Below, one piece after another: positions 1 through 8,226 of a stretch of DNA of 11,253 nucleotides (the stretch's first letter is position 1; each line of letters starts with the position of its first letter). Below the pieces are notes generated by a model. The model searched no databases. It was not told where the DNA came from and saw nothing but the letters and a program-made list of their open reading frames with translations. Both the position numbers and the translations under genes were made by a program. Source of the stretch: Saccoglossus kowalevskii (Eukaryota > Hemichordata > Enteropneusta > Harrimaniidae); NCBI RefSeq assembly GCF_000003605.2, contig NW_003126388.1, positions 683,728-694,980 of the forward strand. The letters are read 5' to 3'.

Positions 1-132
1 TTTTTCTCTTTAAGGTAACTCGTACAAGAAAGACTCTTTCTAATGACTTAGTAGGCTAGTGAAGTAAGTTTATAAACAAGAGAAATGCATGCTAAATAAT
101 TAGAATAATCAATTGTGTATAACATAGTGATG

Positions 133-170
133 ATGTAATTGATTATTTTAATCAATTATTATTATTACAT
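133..170. repeat. AT-rich inverted repeat (hairpin)
   Basis: A perfect 10-bp inverted repeat, TAATTGATTA (136-145) and TAATCAATTA (149-158), is separated by a 3-base TTT loop. It is framed by ATGTAAT (133-139) and ATTACAT (164-170). It could form a small hairpin. In DNA this AT-rich it may be a chance palindrome, and no function is implied. Confidence 0.6.
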
Positions 171-396
171 GGGTAATATAGAAATTAATTATATTTAGTA
201 AACCATACAAAACAAAATGTTCAGATTAAACGAGCTTATTAATTCAAAAAAGAAAGAATTTTCTGATTTTATTAATATTTTTTTTCTTGAGTTGGTATGA
301 TTTAGAAAAAAAGTTGATTACAGTTACATGTAATTAATTATTATGTAATTAAACTACAGACTATTATAAATTATTGTCAGTTATTTATCTACACAA

Positions 397-456
<60 letters not shown>

Positions 457-457
457 T
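397..457. repeat. (ATT)n microsatellite, about 20 units
   Basis: An uninterrupted run of ATT trinucleotides about 60 bp long lies roughly 130 bp upstream of the decayed gene. Such a pure run is expected to be length-polymorphic. Confidence 0.97.
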
Positions 458-640
458 AAATAGCAGTAAAATAAATTATTCTTAGTAAAGAACTGTACAG
501 TTGTAACACATCATAACATTCTGATTTCACTAATACATAGCTTGTTTATTTCCGGTTAGGGATTGTTTTTGTAATATAGAATTATGGAGCCAGTATTCAC
601 CTTGAAACGGTCTTTGAACAAGAACATTGATTTTGTTAAA

Positions 641-1200
641 TGCATACTATGCCAAGCCCAGAAAGCTGATCCATTGAACAAACTCACAGAAAATGGTCTG
701 GTAACCTTAAAGGAGGCTATGAAAAAACGAAAAGACGATGTTTTTGAAAGATTGTTGCCTCTTGTACAGGAACATGAACAGTTTCTCTCACAAAATCCAA
801 AGTGTCACAGGTCATGCCGTAGTAGCTATACTCATAAAAGAGCTATTTGTGAGGTTGCGGCCAAAAGAGTATATCTGAGGTATCTGAAGATGTGATGCTT
901 TCTGAAGCATCAGGTTCCAGGACAACACTAAGAAAAGATACTCCTCTAAATTATAAAGTGATGTGCTTCTTATGTTAAAAGGAGCGAGATTCGAAAGGAA
1001 GACATACTCAGGTGTTAATTGCAACTAAACAGCATCAAGATTCAATTTTCCAGAAGGCAAAGGAATTAAATGACGAAACAATTCTCCAAAAAATTCAAGG
1101 TCATGGTGGCACATATCACACTGATATGATTGCAGCTGACTTTAGGTACCATAGATCATGTATGAATGATTTTATGAATAGGCATTGCAAAGGAATTACC
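641..1200 (+). other. Duplicated N-terminal Cys/His (zinc-binding-like) modules of the decayed gene
   Basis: The first module has the pair CILC (641-652) and, about 50 codons later, KCHRSCRSSY (about 800-829). The second has MCFLC (961-975), broken immediately afterwards by a TAA at 976-978, and then RYHRSCMNDF (about 1144-1173). Both share the order C-x2-C, a spacer of roughly 50-60 residues, then H-R-S-C, which suggests internal duplication of a zinc-binding fold. The frame changes between the modules somewhere in 855-885. After this point the + strand reads openly from 979 to 2418. Zinc binding is inferred from residue pattern only. DNA binding would be a plausible but unproven role. Confidence 0.55.
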
Positions 1201-1729
1201 GAAAATGTCAATGTTCAGCAATCAGATCATGATGCAGCGTTTCCAATGCTGATCTCAGAAATAACGCAAAAATTAACTGAGGGTGGTGTTTACTACATGA
1301 CACAACTAAGAGATATATATCGTGAAATTCTTTCTGAAAATGGTGTAGAAAATGCACATACATACAGAAGTCAAAGTCTGCAGCAGAGAATTTTGAAGCA
1401 TTTTGGATCTGATGTGCAGGTGTTGACACAAAAAGGTATGTCAAGTCTGATATGTGCTTCCCATATTACAATTCAAGAACTGTGTTCAATGACAGCAAGG
1501 TTAAAACAAGAACTTGATGAAACACAGCTGATTCCAGAGTCTAATACCAGTAGTGACGAGGAAGGCATTCAAAAGATTCAAACTGTCAAGGCAGACTCTT
1601 ATGCATCAGCCAAATACCTGAGGAGTGCTATTAAGTCTAAAGCAAAAGAGCACAGTAACAGACGCCAACAAGTTGATGTTACGTCATCTACTACATCTGA
1701 AAATGATTTAGACATTTCCTATGAGCAAG

Positions 1730-2745
1730 CCTACACAATTGTCCCAGCAGAGTTATACAACCACCTTGCATGGATGGTAAGCGGTGCAGAAGCAACAACT
1801 GGGACAGATAGTAGAGTGTTACTCACATATGAACTAAAAAAGAAGGTCCTTAATTTAGCACAGGATGTCATGGCAGCAAACACCTCCATTGCAATGCCAA
1901 ATCATGTAGGACTTGCACTCCACATACTAAGGCAAACGAGGAGTAAGGAGCTACTAACAATGTTCAATAGATTTGGTAATACTACAAGTTATTCAGATGC
2001 TCATCGATATGTTGCTGCTATAGCAGATTCAGTTGAAGAGCAGGTAGAACGAGATGGTTTGTTTATCCCTTCTAATATTAGTGCATTTGATAATTTAAAC
2101 TTTCATGAAAATACAAAGGATGGCAAGACTTTGCATGCAACCACACACAACATATACCAGTATACTGGAGAGATACATAGTTCTGATCTCCCCACGGTGC
2201 CTCTACCAAAAGCTAGAAAAACACTCCATGATCCTGTTGATTTTCATCCTGCAGAATGCCACATGAAGTTGAAGGATAGAAGAGAAGCAAGATTTCTTTC
2301 CGACATTCCACTGCTCTATTCAGACCTATCCCCAGAAACTGGCACAGATCTGTGCAGTGATGACATTGTTTGGTATCTGCTGCGAATGCTACCAACAGAG
2401 CAGTTGTTACTAGAGAAATAACTCCCCCAACATGGAACTCCTTTTATGAGATACTAATCGGTAAGAAATCTGCTAGAACGATTATTGGATATGAACCAAT
2501 ATTCCCAGAGTCTCCAACAAATCCAGAGGTTGTTCAAACTTCACTGGATTATTTCACCAGTCTTACAACAAGAATGGGTCAGGAATGTACAGTTGCCACA
2601 TGCGATCAAGCAATATATGATATTGTGCAAGGAATAAAGAAGAAATGCTCACAGAAATATAACAAAGTTGTAGTGCGACTCGGGGGTTTTCATATAGCTG
2701 AGAATTTTATGGGTTCTATTGGATTCTTTATGAAGGCCAGTGGTT
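1730..2745 (+). other. Central conserved blocks of the decayed gene
   Basis: Between about 1730 and 2180 the reading frame contains IVPAELYNHLAWMVSG, then PNHVGLALHILRQTRSKEL, and then a block with DNLNFHENT and DGKTLHATTHNIYQ. After a frameshift between 2370 and 2418 it resumes with TPPTWNSFYEIL and VVVRLGGFHIAENFMGSIGF. A stop at 2751-2753 interrupts it, and the same frame continues open to 2978 with GRGTVNKYLNGKDYY. The order and wording of these blocks match what I remember of a repeated, uncharacterised invertebrate family. I know of no assigned enzymatic role for them. Confidence 0.5.
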
Positions 2746-3789
2746 TCGAATAAATCCTACTCACAAATGGTATATTTGGTAGGGGCACAGTTAACAAGTA
2801 CTTAAATGGAAAAGATTACTATCAAATGTTGAAATGCCATTCGCTAGTCAGTGAAGCAATAATGAGATTGAAATGGGAAGCATTTGAAGAGTGGTTAATG
2901 GAAAAGGATCAGGAAATATCACTTGCGAGTTTGTCAGACAAAGTAAACAACCTGCTGAACTGTGGAGAGAAAAGACACTAGTGGTTCTACAACTAAATTA
3001 CATGAAGTTAAAGAACCTTACAAGAGTTAATTGTACTGTGGGGTGAATATGAGGAACAATTAAGTGTAACAGCAAGGTTCTGGCAAATGTACTTGGACAT
3101 GGTGTTAATCCTAAGACGGTATATTCATGCTGAGAGGTCAGGCAACTGGAGGAAAAAATTAAAGAAGGTGCAGAATATGATCCCATACATTGTGAGCTCT
3201 AGACATCGAAATTATATGATATGCCTTCCTATATATCTCCATGAAATGACACAAGAGATTTCTGGAAGGAGATTTTACAGTCCATCTGACAGAAGGAATC
3301 TTCAGTGGGGTATGGAGTGACCTTGCCCTGGAGCAGACATACAACAAAGAGGGAAAGACGTCTCTATTGAAAGGATTAAAACACAGAACCCTGCTGCACG
3401 TGAGAAGTACATCAAATCTGCTCCAGTAATGACAAACGTTTCTGAAGGCATTAAATCAATTGTGAATATGCAACATTCAACTTCCAGTCATCATGGCGAT
3501 TCAAGTAATTTATCTATTGAAGAACTTAACATTGTTATGAAAATGAAGAACAGTATTAATGCTGATATGATCAATCCATTTACTTGTACAAACAAGGGTG
3601 ATCTGATAAATATTGCAACTGGTATGAAAGCAAAGTCCACAGATGTTGTTAATACAAAGAAAATCGGAATTGAAGCTATGAAAAAAGCAGAAGAAGAGAT
3701 GTTGTCTAAAATTGAACCACCAAACAGACAGAAAGTCAACCAAATCAAAAGGTTCTTTGTTGAAAATGTACCAAGATGAATCTGTGGTT

Positions 3790-4803
3790 ACAAGAATGCT
3801 TTGTTTTTTACAAGACACAGACCAGAAACATGAAGCATTCAAATATGAATGGATGGACCATCCACCTACTTTGTTTGACATAGATCAGAAAGCTTCATAT
3901 GGATTTAAAATGAGAAAAGGCACTAAAGCAGATTTCTTTGCTCAAATGCAAAAACAACATGATTCTAAATTGACGGGATGTCCAGAATTACCAGATTCTG
4001 AGCTTTTAACAGTTTATCTCATTGAAGCAATGGCCTTTGTGCAAAGATATCAACAGCTTGGAGCTACAACCTTCGGCAAGCTTCAAGAGCACCTGGCCAA
4101 AATACTGAACATGAAGCCAAAGGGGTCCACATGCATAAACTTTGTGGGTGATCGTTATGATTTTGATCCCTGCGAAAGTCTTAAAGTAGATGAACGGATA
4201 AGACGAGAACAGTCACAAGATATGCCAGAATATGTACCTAGAGATGGATTAGAAATTCCAAATTGGAGACATTATACAAAGAACACACAAAATAAGGCAC
4301 ATCTGTTAAATTTCCTTTCACTGGCATGGGCAAATAATCATGGAATTCTCCCTAGTGACCAAACACTGATTCTTGGAGGAACAATGGAGGATAAGGGAAC
4401 AGCCATTTCCCTAACAAGAGATGGTGTAGCTGCTACAATTGATGAACTATCTTGCTTGTGTCACGAAGAAGCAGATACCAGACTTATTGCACATTTGGCA
4501 TACTGCACACCATCACTTGGATATCAACGTGCTGTTGTTCAAGCAACAGATACTGACATCCTAATATTATGTTTCTATCATTATTGTATGCTAGACAATC
4601 TTTTGGAACTGTGGGTTGAGAAAATGGGCTTGTTTCTGCCTATTCATGATCTGGTGTCGGCCCTGTGCCAACAATATGGAAATAGTCCCAAAAATCTGGC
4701 TTCTGCTGTCTTGGCTGTGTACACGTTAACTGGCTGTGACACTGTGAGTTACCCATTTCGACAGGGGAAGCGAAAAGCAGCAAAGGTTGCGCTTTCCATT
4801 GTA
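3790..4803 (+). other. FEN1/XPG-like (PIN-like) nuclease domain of the decayed gene
   Basis: This is the best-preserved coding stretch. Acidic motifs appear in the order used by the FEN1 family: NFVGDRYDFD (4138-4167), like the FEN1 segment holding D86; CHEEADTR (4459-4482), like the E158/E160 pair; ATDTD (about 4543-4557), like D179/D181; and LTGCDTVS (4726-4749), like the LGCD motif holding D233. The first Glu of HEEAD lies 28 codons before the DTD, and the last Asp of DTD lies 61 codons before the GCD Asp. The corresponding human FEN1 gaps are about 21 and 52. A basic stretch (RQGKRKA) follows GCD, where FEN1 begins its helix-two-turn-helix. A metal-dependent 5' nuclease or flap-cutting ancestor is inferred. 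The domain's N-terminal part is poorly defined. Confidence 0.55.
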
Positions 4804-5089
4804 TAAAGCTTGGATTGCTTGGCTGCATTTGGAAATGAAGGTGAAGACGCCATAGTGACACAACGAGTTATTGACCAAGCAAGAAAAACGTTTGTTCAAC
4901 TTTATGGACACACAGGATTTGAATCCCGTGACATACTTCGAGAACATTTATTTGCAACAAGCAAGAGGGAATTGAATCCAACTGAAGATGCATTCTACCA
5001 GCATTTATTAAGAGCATTATATCAGCTGTTAATATACAAATGAGCACATATGAACGATATGGACTTGCCACTCGTTATTAAAGTCCACA

Positions 5090-5236
5090 TATTGCAAATG
5101 TGTGAAATCCCACTGTCTGCGAGGATGTTCTTGTGCTAGAGCTAACATTCCCTGCATAGTTGCTTGTAAATGTACAGGGGACCCAAATAAATGTGGACGA
5201 GTTGCTGTAATCTCAGACTCTGATTCTGATAGCTGC
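5090..5236 (+). other. Cysteine-rich CXC-like tail of the decayed gene
   Basis: In the third forward frame used by this gene, 49 codons carry many regularly spaced cysteines: YCKC, HCLRGCSCARANIPC and CKCTGDPNKC. The tail then ends in an acidic serine/aspartate run (ISDSDSDSC) before a TAA at 5237-5239. The C-x-C pairs recall CXC zinc-cluster domains such as those of Tesmin/TSO1 or the pre-SET region, but the spacing is not an exact match. The preceding frame ends at a TGA (5041-5043) and then needs a shift near 5088. Some residues may be missing between the two parts. Confidence 0.5.
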
Positions 5237-5239
5237 TAA

Positions 5240-5757
5240 GCAATGTTATAATTGTAACTATATGCTATTGTTTTATTATGATAGATAATATATATGTGAT
5301 AGTTTTTGTTTCTTTGTTGCTAAAATTGTAGTTCAGTCTCATAAATTATGCCTCTATAAATTGCAAAAAATATCAGTTAATCCTAGAATGAATAAGAGAT
5401 GTTAGTTTTAAACGAAGTTTATTTGAAAATCGCATACATTAATTATAAAATATGCAAATTAGCTCATTAATATGCACATGCGCTAATTATATTAACTTTG
5501 CACTATTCAAACAAGAAGTTATAAAACCATGTTTACTATTATTTAAGCATTTCCTTGGCAAAATACATTGAGTTATTCATGTATTTCGAAATGTGAAACA
5601 TAATTTTGATTTTTATATCGCGGCAGGGGCACGTATTACAAAACAGCTATAACAAATTTGCGCAAGAGGTTTCAGCTTGCCAACATCCCATTTCATAAAC
5701 TACAAATATCCATAAACACAAAAATATAGTCAGAAAAAGTATAGCAGACGGTGTCAG
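5240..5757. other. AT-rich 3' flank of the decayed gene, no gene
   Basis: No reading frame or canonical AATAAA polyadenylation signal is evident just after the stop, and there is no poly(A) tract that would point to a retrocopy. Small items seen are an octamer-like ATGCAAAT (5452-5459) and an 8-bp inverted repeat AAATACAT/ATGTATTT (5561-5568 and 5579-5586). A short word at 5662-5679 is shared with the repeat near 8371. None of these is functionally assigned. Confidence 0.5.
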
Positions 5758-5990
5758 GTTCTTGACTATTAGTGGGTCTTGGCTCCCTGACTATTTTATG
5801 CATCATTCAAGATGGCGGCCCCATATAGTAAATATCGTAATTATTTTATTATCACGTGTGCGCCAGCTGACTGTGGTTGCATGTCTGTATAGTTGTGGGT
5901 TTTGCGTGTATGTTGTAGCTCTTTCATTCACAAATAAATCGATAAAGAAACATAATATACAGACAAATAAATAAATGAACACCGTGATGT
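5758..5990 (+). promoter_or_regulatory. Possible promoter-like patch: YY1-type site and CACGTG E-box
   Basis: A perfect match to the YY1 core, CAAGATGGCGGCC (5808-5820), is followed about 33 bp later by the E-box CACGTG (5853-5858). AATAAA-type hexamers appear near 5933 and 5966-5975. This spacing could mark a promoter or first-exon patch, or part of an LTR-like or non-LTR element, since YY1 sites are known in both gene and element promoters. No coding region follows that I can support, so this rests on motif matches only. Confidence 0.25.
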
Positions 5991-6058
5991 CTTTCCAGTA
6001 ATCAATTGGAACACCCCGTTCATCACTATCGTATTATAGACCAATATATACCTAGATA

Positions 6059-6363
6059 GAGGGGGCAAGGAGGTAGCTGGTACAGTTTTGCGGGAAATAA
6101 AAAGGGCTTTTTAGAATTTTCAAAGAAAAAAAAAGACGTTTTCGAAAATGTAATTTCCCTGGATTATTCTTTATGACTTTTTTTATTTGGATGTAAATTC
6201 TTGTACGTTCCGAGAAAAATGACACATTTTTACAGTGTACGAAACAAATATTTTATTGATTACGTTGTATGTCTAGCCTGTGACAGAATTTATTTTTTCA
6301 ATTTACGTAGTACAAACAAAACAATATTGCAATTACGATAAACAAAAATAACCCTTGCCCCTC
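6059..6363. mobile_element. Candidate 305-bp MITE-like inverted-repeat element
   Basis: The left end GAGGGGGCAAGG and the reverse complement of the right end (GAGGGGCAAGGG) match over about 12 bases with one indel. Both are directly flanked by TAGATA (6053-6058 and 6364-6369), consistent with a 6-bp target duplication or a TA duplication in a TA-rich site. The interior is AT-rich with no reading frame. The short terminal match and AT-rich flanks make this tentative. Confidence 0.35.
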
Positions 6364-6559
6364 TAGATATACTAGTATATATACTCACATACATTTGAGA
6401 TAACTTAGCGACTCTTGAATACAGTGTGCATTTACTGCTCAAATGAACTAAGTGTTCAAAACGTCATAAAAAAGGCGCCGCCGACGGTGCGCGTCGCCCA
6501 ATCTTTTTGCTAGCTGTCAAACAACTTGTCAAGTCAATATGGGGTGAGAATACCGCCAA

Positions 6560-6950
6560 AATTAGCTTGGTGTCATTATTTGAACATTGTTCAGTTGTTT
6601 GGTCTTTATTTGAAAACTTGTTTGGTTATTATTTGGTCATTATTCGGTTATTTCGTCTTTATTTAACTTTATTTTGCGCTTATTCCATTATTGTGTTAAT
6701 ACTGCAGCATCGTATTGCTATTGTTTCATTATTTCAACTTTATTTCTTAATTATTTCATTATTGTGTAATTGCTACAATATTATTTTGGCACTGTTTCAT
6801 TATGTTACAATTGTGTCGTTATTTAGACTTTATCTTGACATTCAATTGTCATAAAATTCGATTATTTTCACATCCAAATGTCTTGACATTCGATTCGCTT
6901 GGCTTGCGATTACCTCAACATTCGATTACCTGACCTACATTACCTGACCC
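6560..6950 (+). repeat. T-rich degenerate short-period repeat
   Basis: From about 6560 to 6845 the + strand is a purine-poor run of TTATTT- and CATTATT-like words recurring every 10-20 bases, such as TGTTTCATTATTTCAAC and TTTCATTATTGTG. From about 6858 to 6945 a related motif, roughly GACATTCGATTACCT, recurs several times. The whole looks like an old, diverged minisatellite. It yields a 115-codon open frame (6507-6854) rich in SLF/LYL words, which I treat as a translation of the repeat and not as a gene. Confidence 0.6.
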
Positions 6951-6954
6951 CGCT

Positions 6955-7132
6955 ATACATGTAGTATTCAATCCATAGTCCCGGGCCGCCTCTCATAAAG
7001 CATTGCTAAAGATGGAAATGCAGACTTTGTAAAAGTTAGCGGGAATTTTTAAATAATGGTCGTTTCACCAACATCCAGAGAAATGACTGAGGTCGCCAGA
7101 GTCTGTCTTGACGCAATATCAAATGCCGCAAA
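6955..7132 (+). repeat. Left arm of a long inverted repeat
   Basis: This arm matches the reverse complement of 9966-10147 over about 178 bp, roughly 85-90% by eye, with a 6-bp gap near 7015. The outer end starts ATACATGTAGTATTCAATCC and the inner end stops at AAATGCCGCAAA. The arms are about 2.8 kb apart and could be the ends of a large element or an inverted duplication. I found no clear target duplication at the outer ends. Confidence 0.85.
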
Positions 7133-7189
7133 CTTGGTTAGAGAATATTACTTCTCCAAATGCGATGGCTGAAGTGATGAGGAATTGTT

Positions 7190-7811
7190 ACACAGTTGAT
7201 CGTGACACGGCTGACACGGTCAATAACCGGCCTTTCAGCGGACTTGGTAATGCCATCACGGTTCTTTTTTTAGTAAAATTTAATCCATGTATCATTCTGA
7301 TTCCCATTCCCCGGCCTCTCATATCTCAGGTACTTTTTGACAGACATATTCCTATTATGGGCGTGATTTTTTACGTTCACTCCATTTAGATGCCGATATA
7401 TTTGTACGGCTGATTTGTAACGCGCCATTCATTTCATGACGCTACGAAATCGGATGTCTTCGTTGGTAACACCTGCATTGGCAATGATTTTGTGCGTTTC
7501 ATTGTCAATAGCAATCACGTCAGTGTCACGAGAGTTTTTCGCCAGCCATGCCTCGCACCTGCAGTAATCATAATTATGCTGTCATCTAGGTTTTCGTAAA
7601 TGTCGACTACCCCTCGCAGATTCACAGATTCGATTTCTGTGAATGTCTCCTCCGTCAAATTCCCCATGAGCGGATTTAGAGGGGGCTGCCCCCTATTTTA
7701 AACAACCAACTTGGGCTTCGCACCATCGGCGCTCGCGAACTTGGCTTTCGGCCAACTTATCGCCCCCCCCTATTCCAGAATCCTAGATCCGCCCCTGTTC
7801 CCCATATACTA
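7190..7811 (-). pseudogene. Remnant of a Kolobok-like (DDE-type) transposase
   Basis: Read on the minus strand from about 7811 to 7190. A stretch beginning with ATG at 7667 reads to GARHGWRK (motif 7556-7536). A one-base loss in an A run (7535-7539) then shifts the frame into NSRDTDVIAIDNETHK. The same frame continues through a TGA (7431-7429) to HAHNRNMSVKKY (from 7365) and NQNDTW (7302-7285), stopping at a TAA (7272-7270). I recall the order ARHxWRKN, THKV, HAHDRN, NQNDTWHG from uncharacterised Kolobok-like transposases of invertebrates, where the Asp residues are probable catalytic positions. Here HAHDRN reads HAHNRN and TDARH reads TAGARH, so both candidate catalytic Asp residues are lost. 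Codons upstream of 7667 appear to continue beyond a MITE inserted at 7668-7797. The piece is far shorter than a full transposase. The family call is from memory. Confidence 0.6.
7668..7797. mobile_element. hAT-like MITE (130 bp) inserted in the transposase remnant
   Basis: The element is flanked by the 8-bp direct repeat TTCCCCAT (7660-7667 and 7798-7805), the duplication length typical of hAT elements. The right end reads, on the opposite strand, CAGGGGCGGATCTAGG. The left end starts GAGCGGATTTAGAG, as if the first CAG had been lost. The interior has no coding capacity. Removing the element and one TTCCCCAT copy restores continuous sequence across the transposase remnant, so the MITE inserted after that gene was already in place. 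Confidence 0.75.
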
Positions 7812-8226
7812 CTGGCCAAAGTAGCCTATTCCCACAGGGTGGTGTGGGCGGGATTCATTCGTTTTATCGATCTTATTATACAATGTATAACCTTTGACTG
7901 TTTTAAGAATGATGTATGTCTGTTTATTCATATCACATTTATTAACAGTATACTCTGAGTACTTATTAGAATCATCATTTCATAATCATGTTTTCTCCAT
8001 ATTTCATTTTATGCATGTAATCCTATGGGAAACTACTAGTAAGCACACCGAGCATTAATTTGGCCAACATTTGTTCGAACATCGGAGTAAACACCGTATT
8101 TCTATTGGGTCAATGAGAACGCCTCCGCCCTAAAAATTGTTACTCGACGGGATCTATGGCAACGTTGTACGTTTTTGGCTCTCGTATTGGATCATTTGCG
8201 TTTTAGTTCACATCTGTGATTCAGAT
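7812..8226. other. No supported feature
   Basis: This is mixed-composition DNA with no convincing reading frame, repeat or regulatory signal on either strand. The first 50 or so bases may still belong to the minus-strand transposase remnant, since no frame-breaking feature other than a TAG (7811-7809) marks its upstream limit. Confidence 0.5.

Larger units (their letters stand above)
1..583. other. AT-rich 5' flank with no gene
   Basis: This stretch is strongly AT-rich and contains no convincing reading frame. It holds an inverted repeat near 133-170 and an (ATT)n microsatellite at 397-457, listed separately. I looked for a terminal inverted repeat that could pair with the DNA downstream of the decayed gene (5240-5760) and found no convincing match by eye. 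The ends of any element carrying that gene therefore remain undefined. Confidence 0.6.
584..5239 (+). pseudogene. Decayed large gene: Cys/His modules, FEN1/PIN-like nuclease domain and CXC-like tail
   Basis: This is one long intronless coding region that switches frame. The open pieces are 584-892, 1012-2418 (469 codons), about 2370-2978, 3087-3317, 3429-3776, 3712-4803 (364 codons), 4807-5040 and about 5090-5236. In-frame stops lie at 976-978, 2751-2753, 4804-4806 and 5041-5043. Frameshifts are inferred near 855-885, 2370-2418, 2975, 3008, 3295, 3360, 3778 and 5088. The joined product reads in order as two C-x2-C...HRSC modules, a central block ending in a DGKTLHATT motif, an LGGFH block, a FEN1-like nuclease domain and a Cys-rich tail. 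The first ATG (584) has a purine at -3 and G at +4. I recall this architecture from a large family of uncharacterised, repeated proteins in mollusc and cnidarian genomes, but I know no established name. It is probably a dead copy of an amplified or mobile gene. Some indels could be assembly errors. Confidence is high that these pieces are one gene and moderate for its function. Confidence 0.85.

Noticed and set aside
3510-3881. 123-codon minus-strand open frame
   Set aside because: It lies antisense to the decayed + strand gene and has no recognisable motifs, so it is a shadow frame.
1-5760. Terminal inverted repeats bounding the decayed gene
   Set aside because: I compared the AT-rich flanks by eye and found only chance-level matches. 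A dot plot would be needed.
5762-5974. 70-codon + strand frame over the YY1 patch
   Set aside because: It starts at a non-ATG codon and shows no domain, homology-like motif or codon bias that I recognise.
6507-6854. 115-codon open frame on the + strand
   Set aside because: It is the translation of the T-rich degenerate repeat, with repetitive SLF/LYL words, no gene-like motifs and no start context.
7108-7389. 93-codon + strand open frame
   Set aside because: It overlaps the inverted arm and lies antisense to the transposase remnant, whose minus-strand reading has much stronger motif support.
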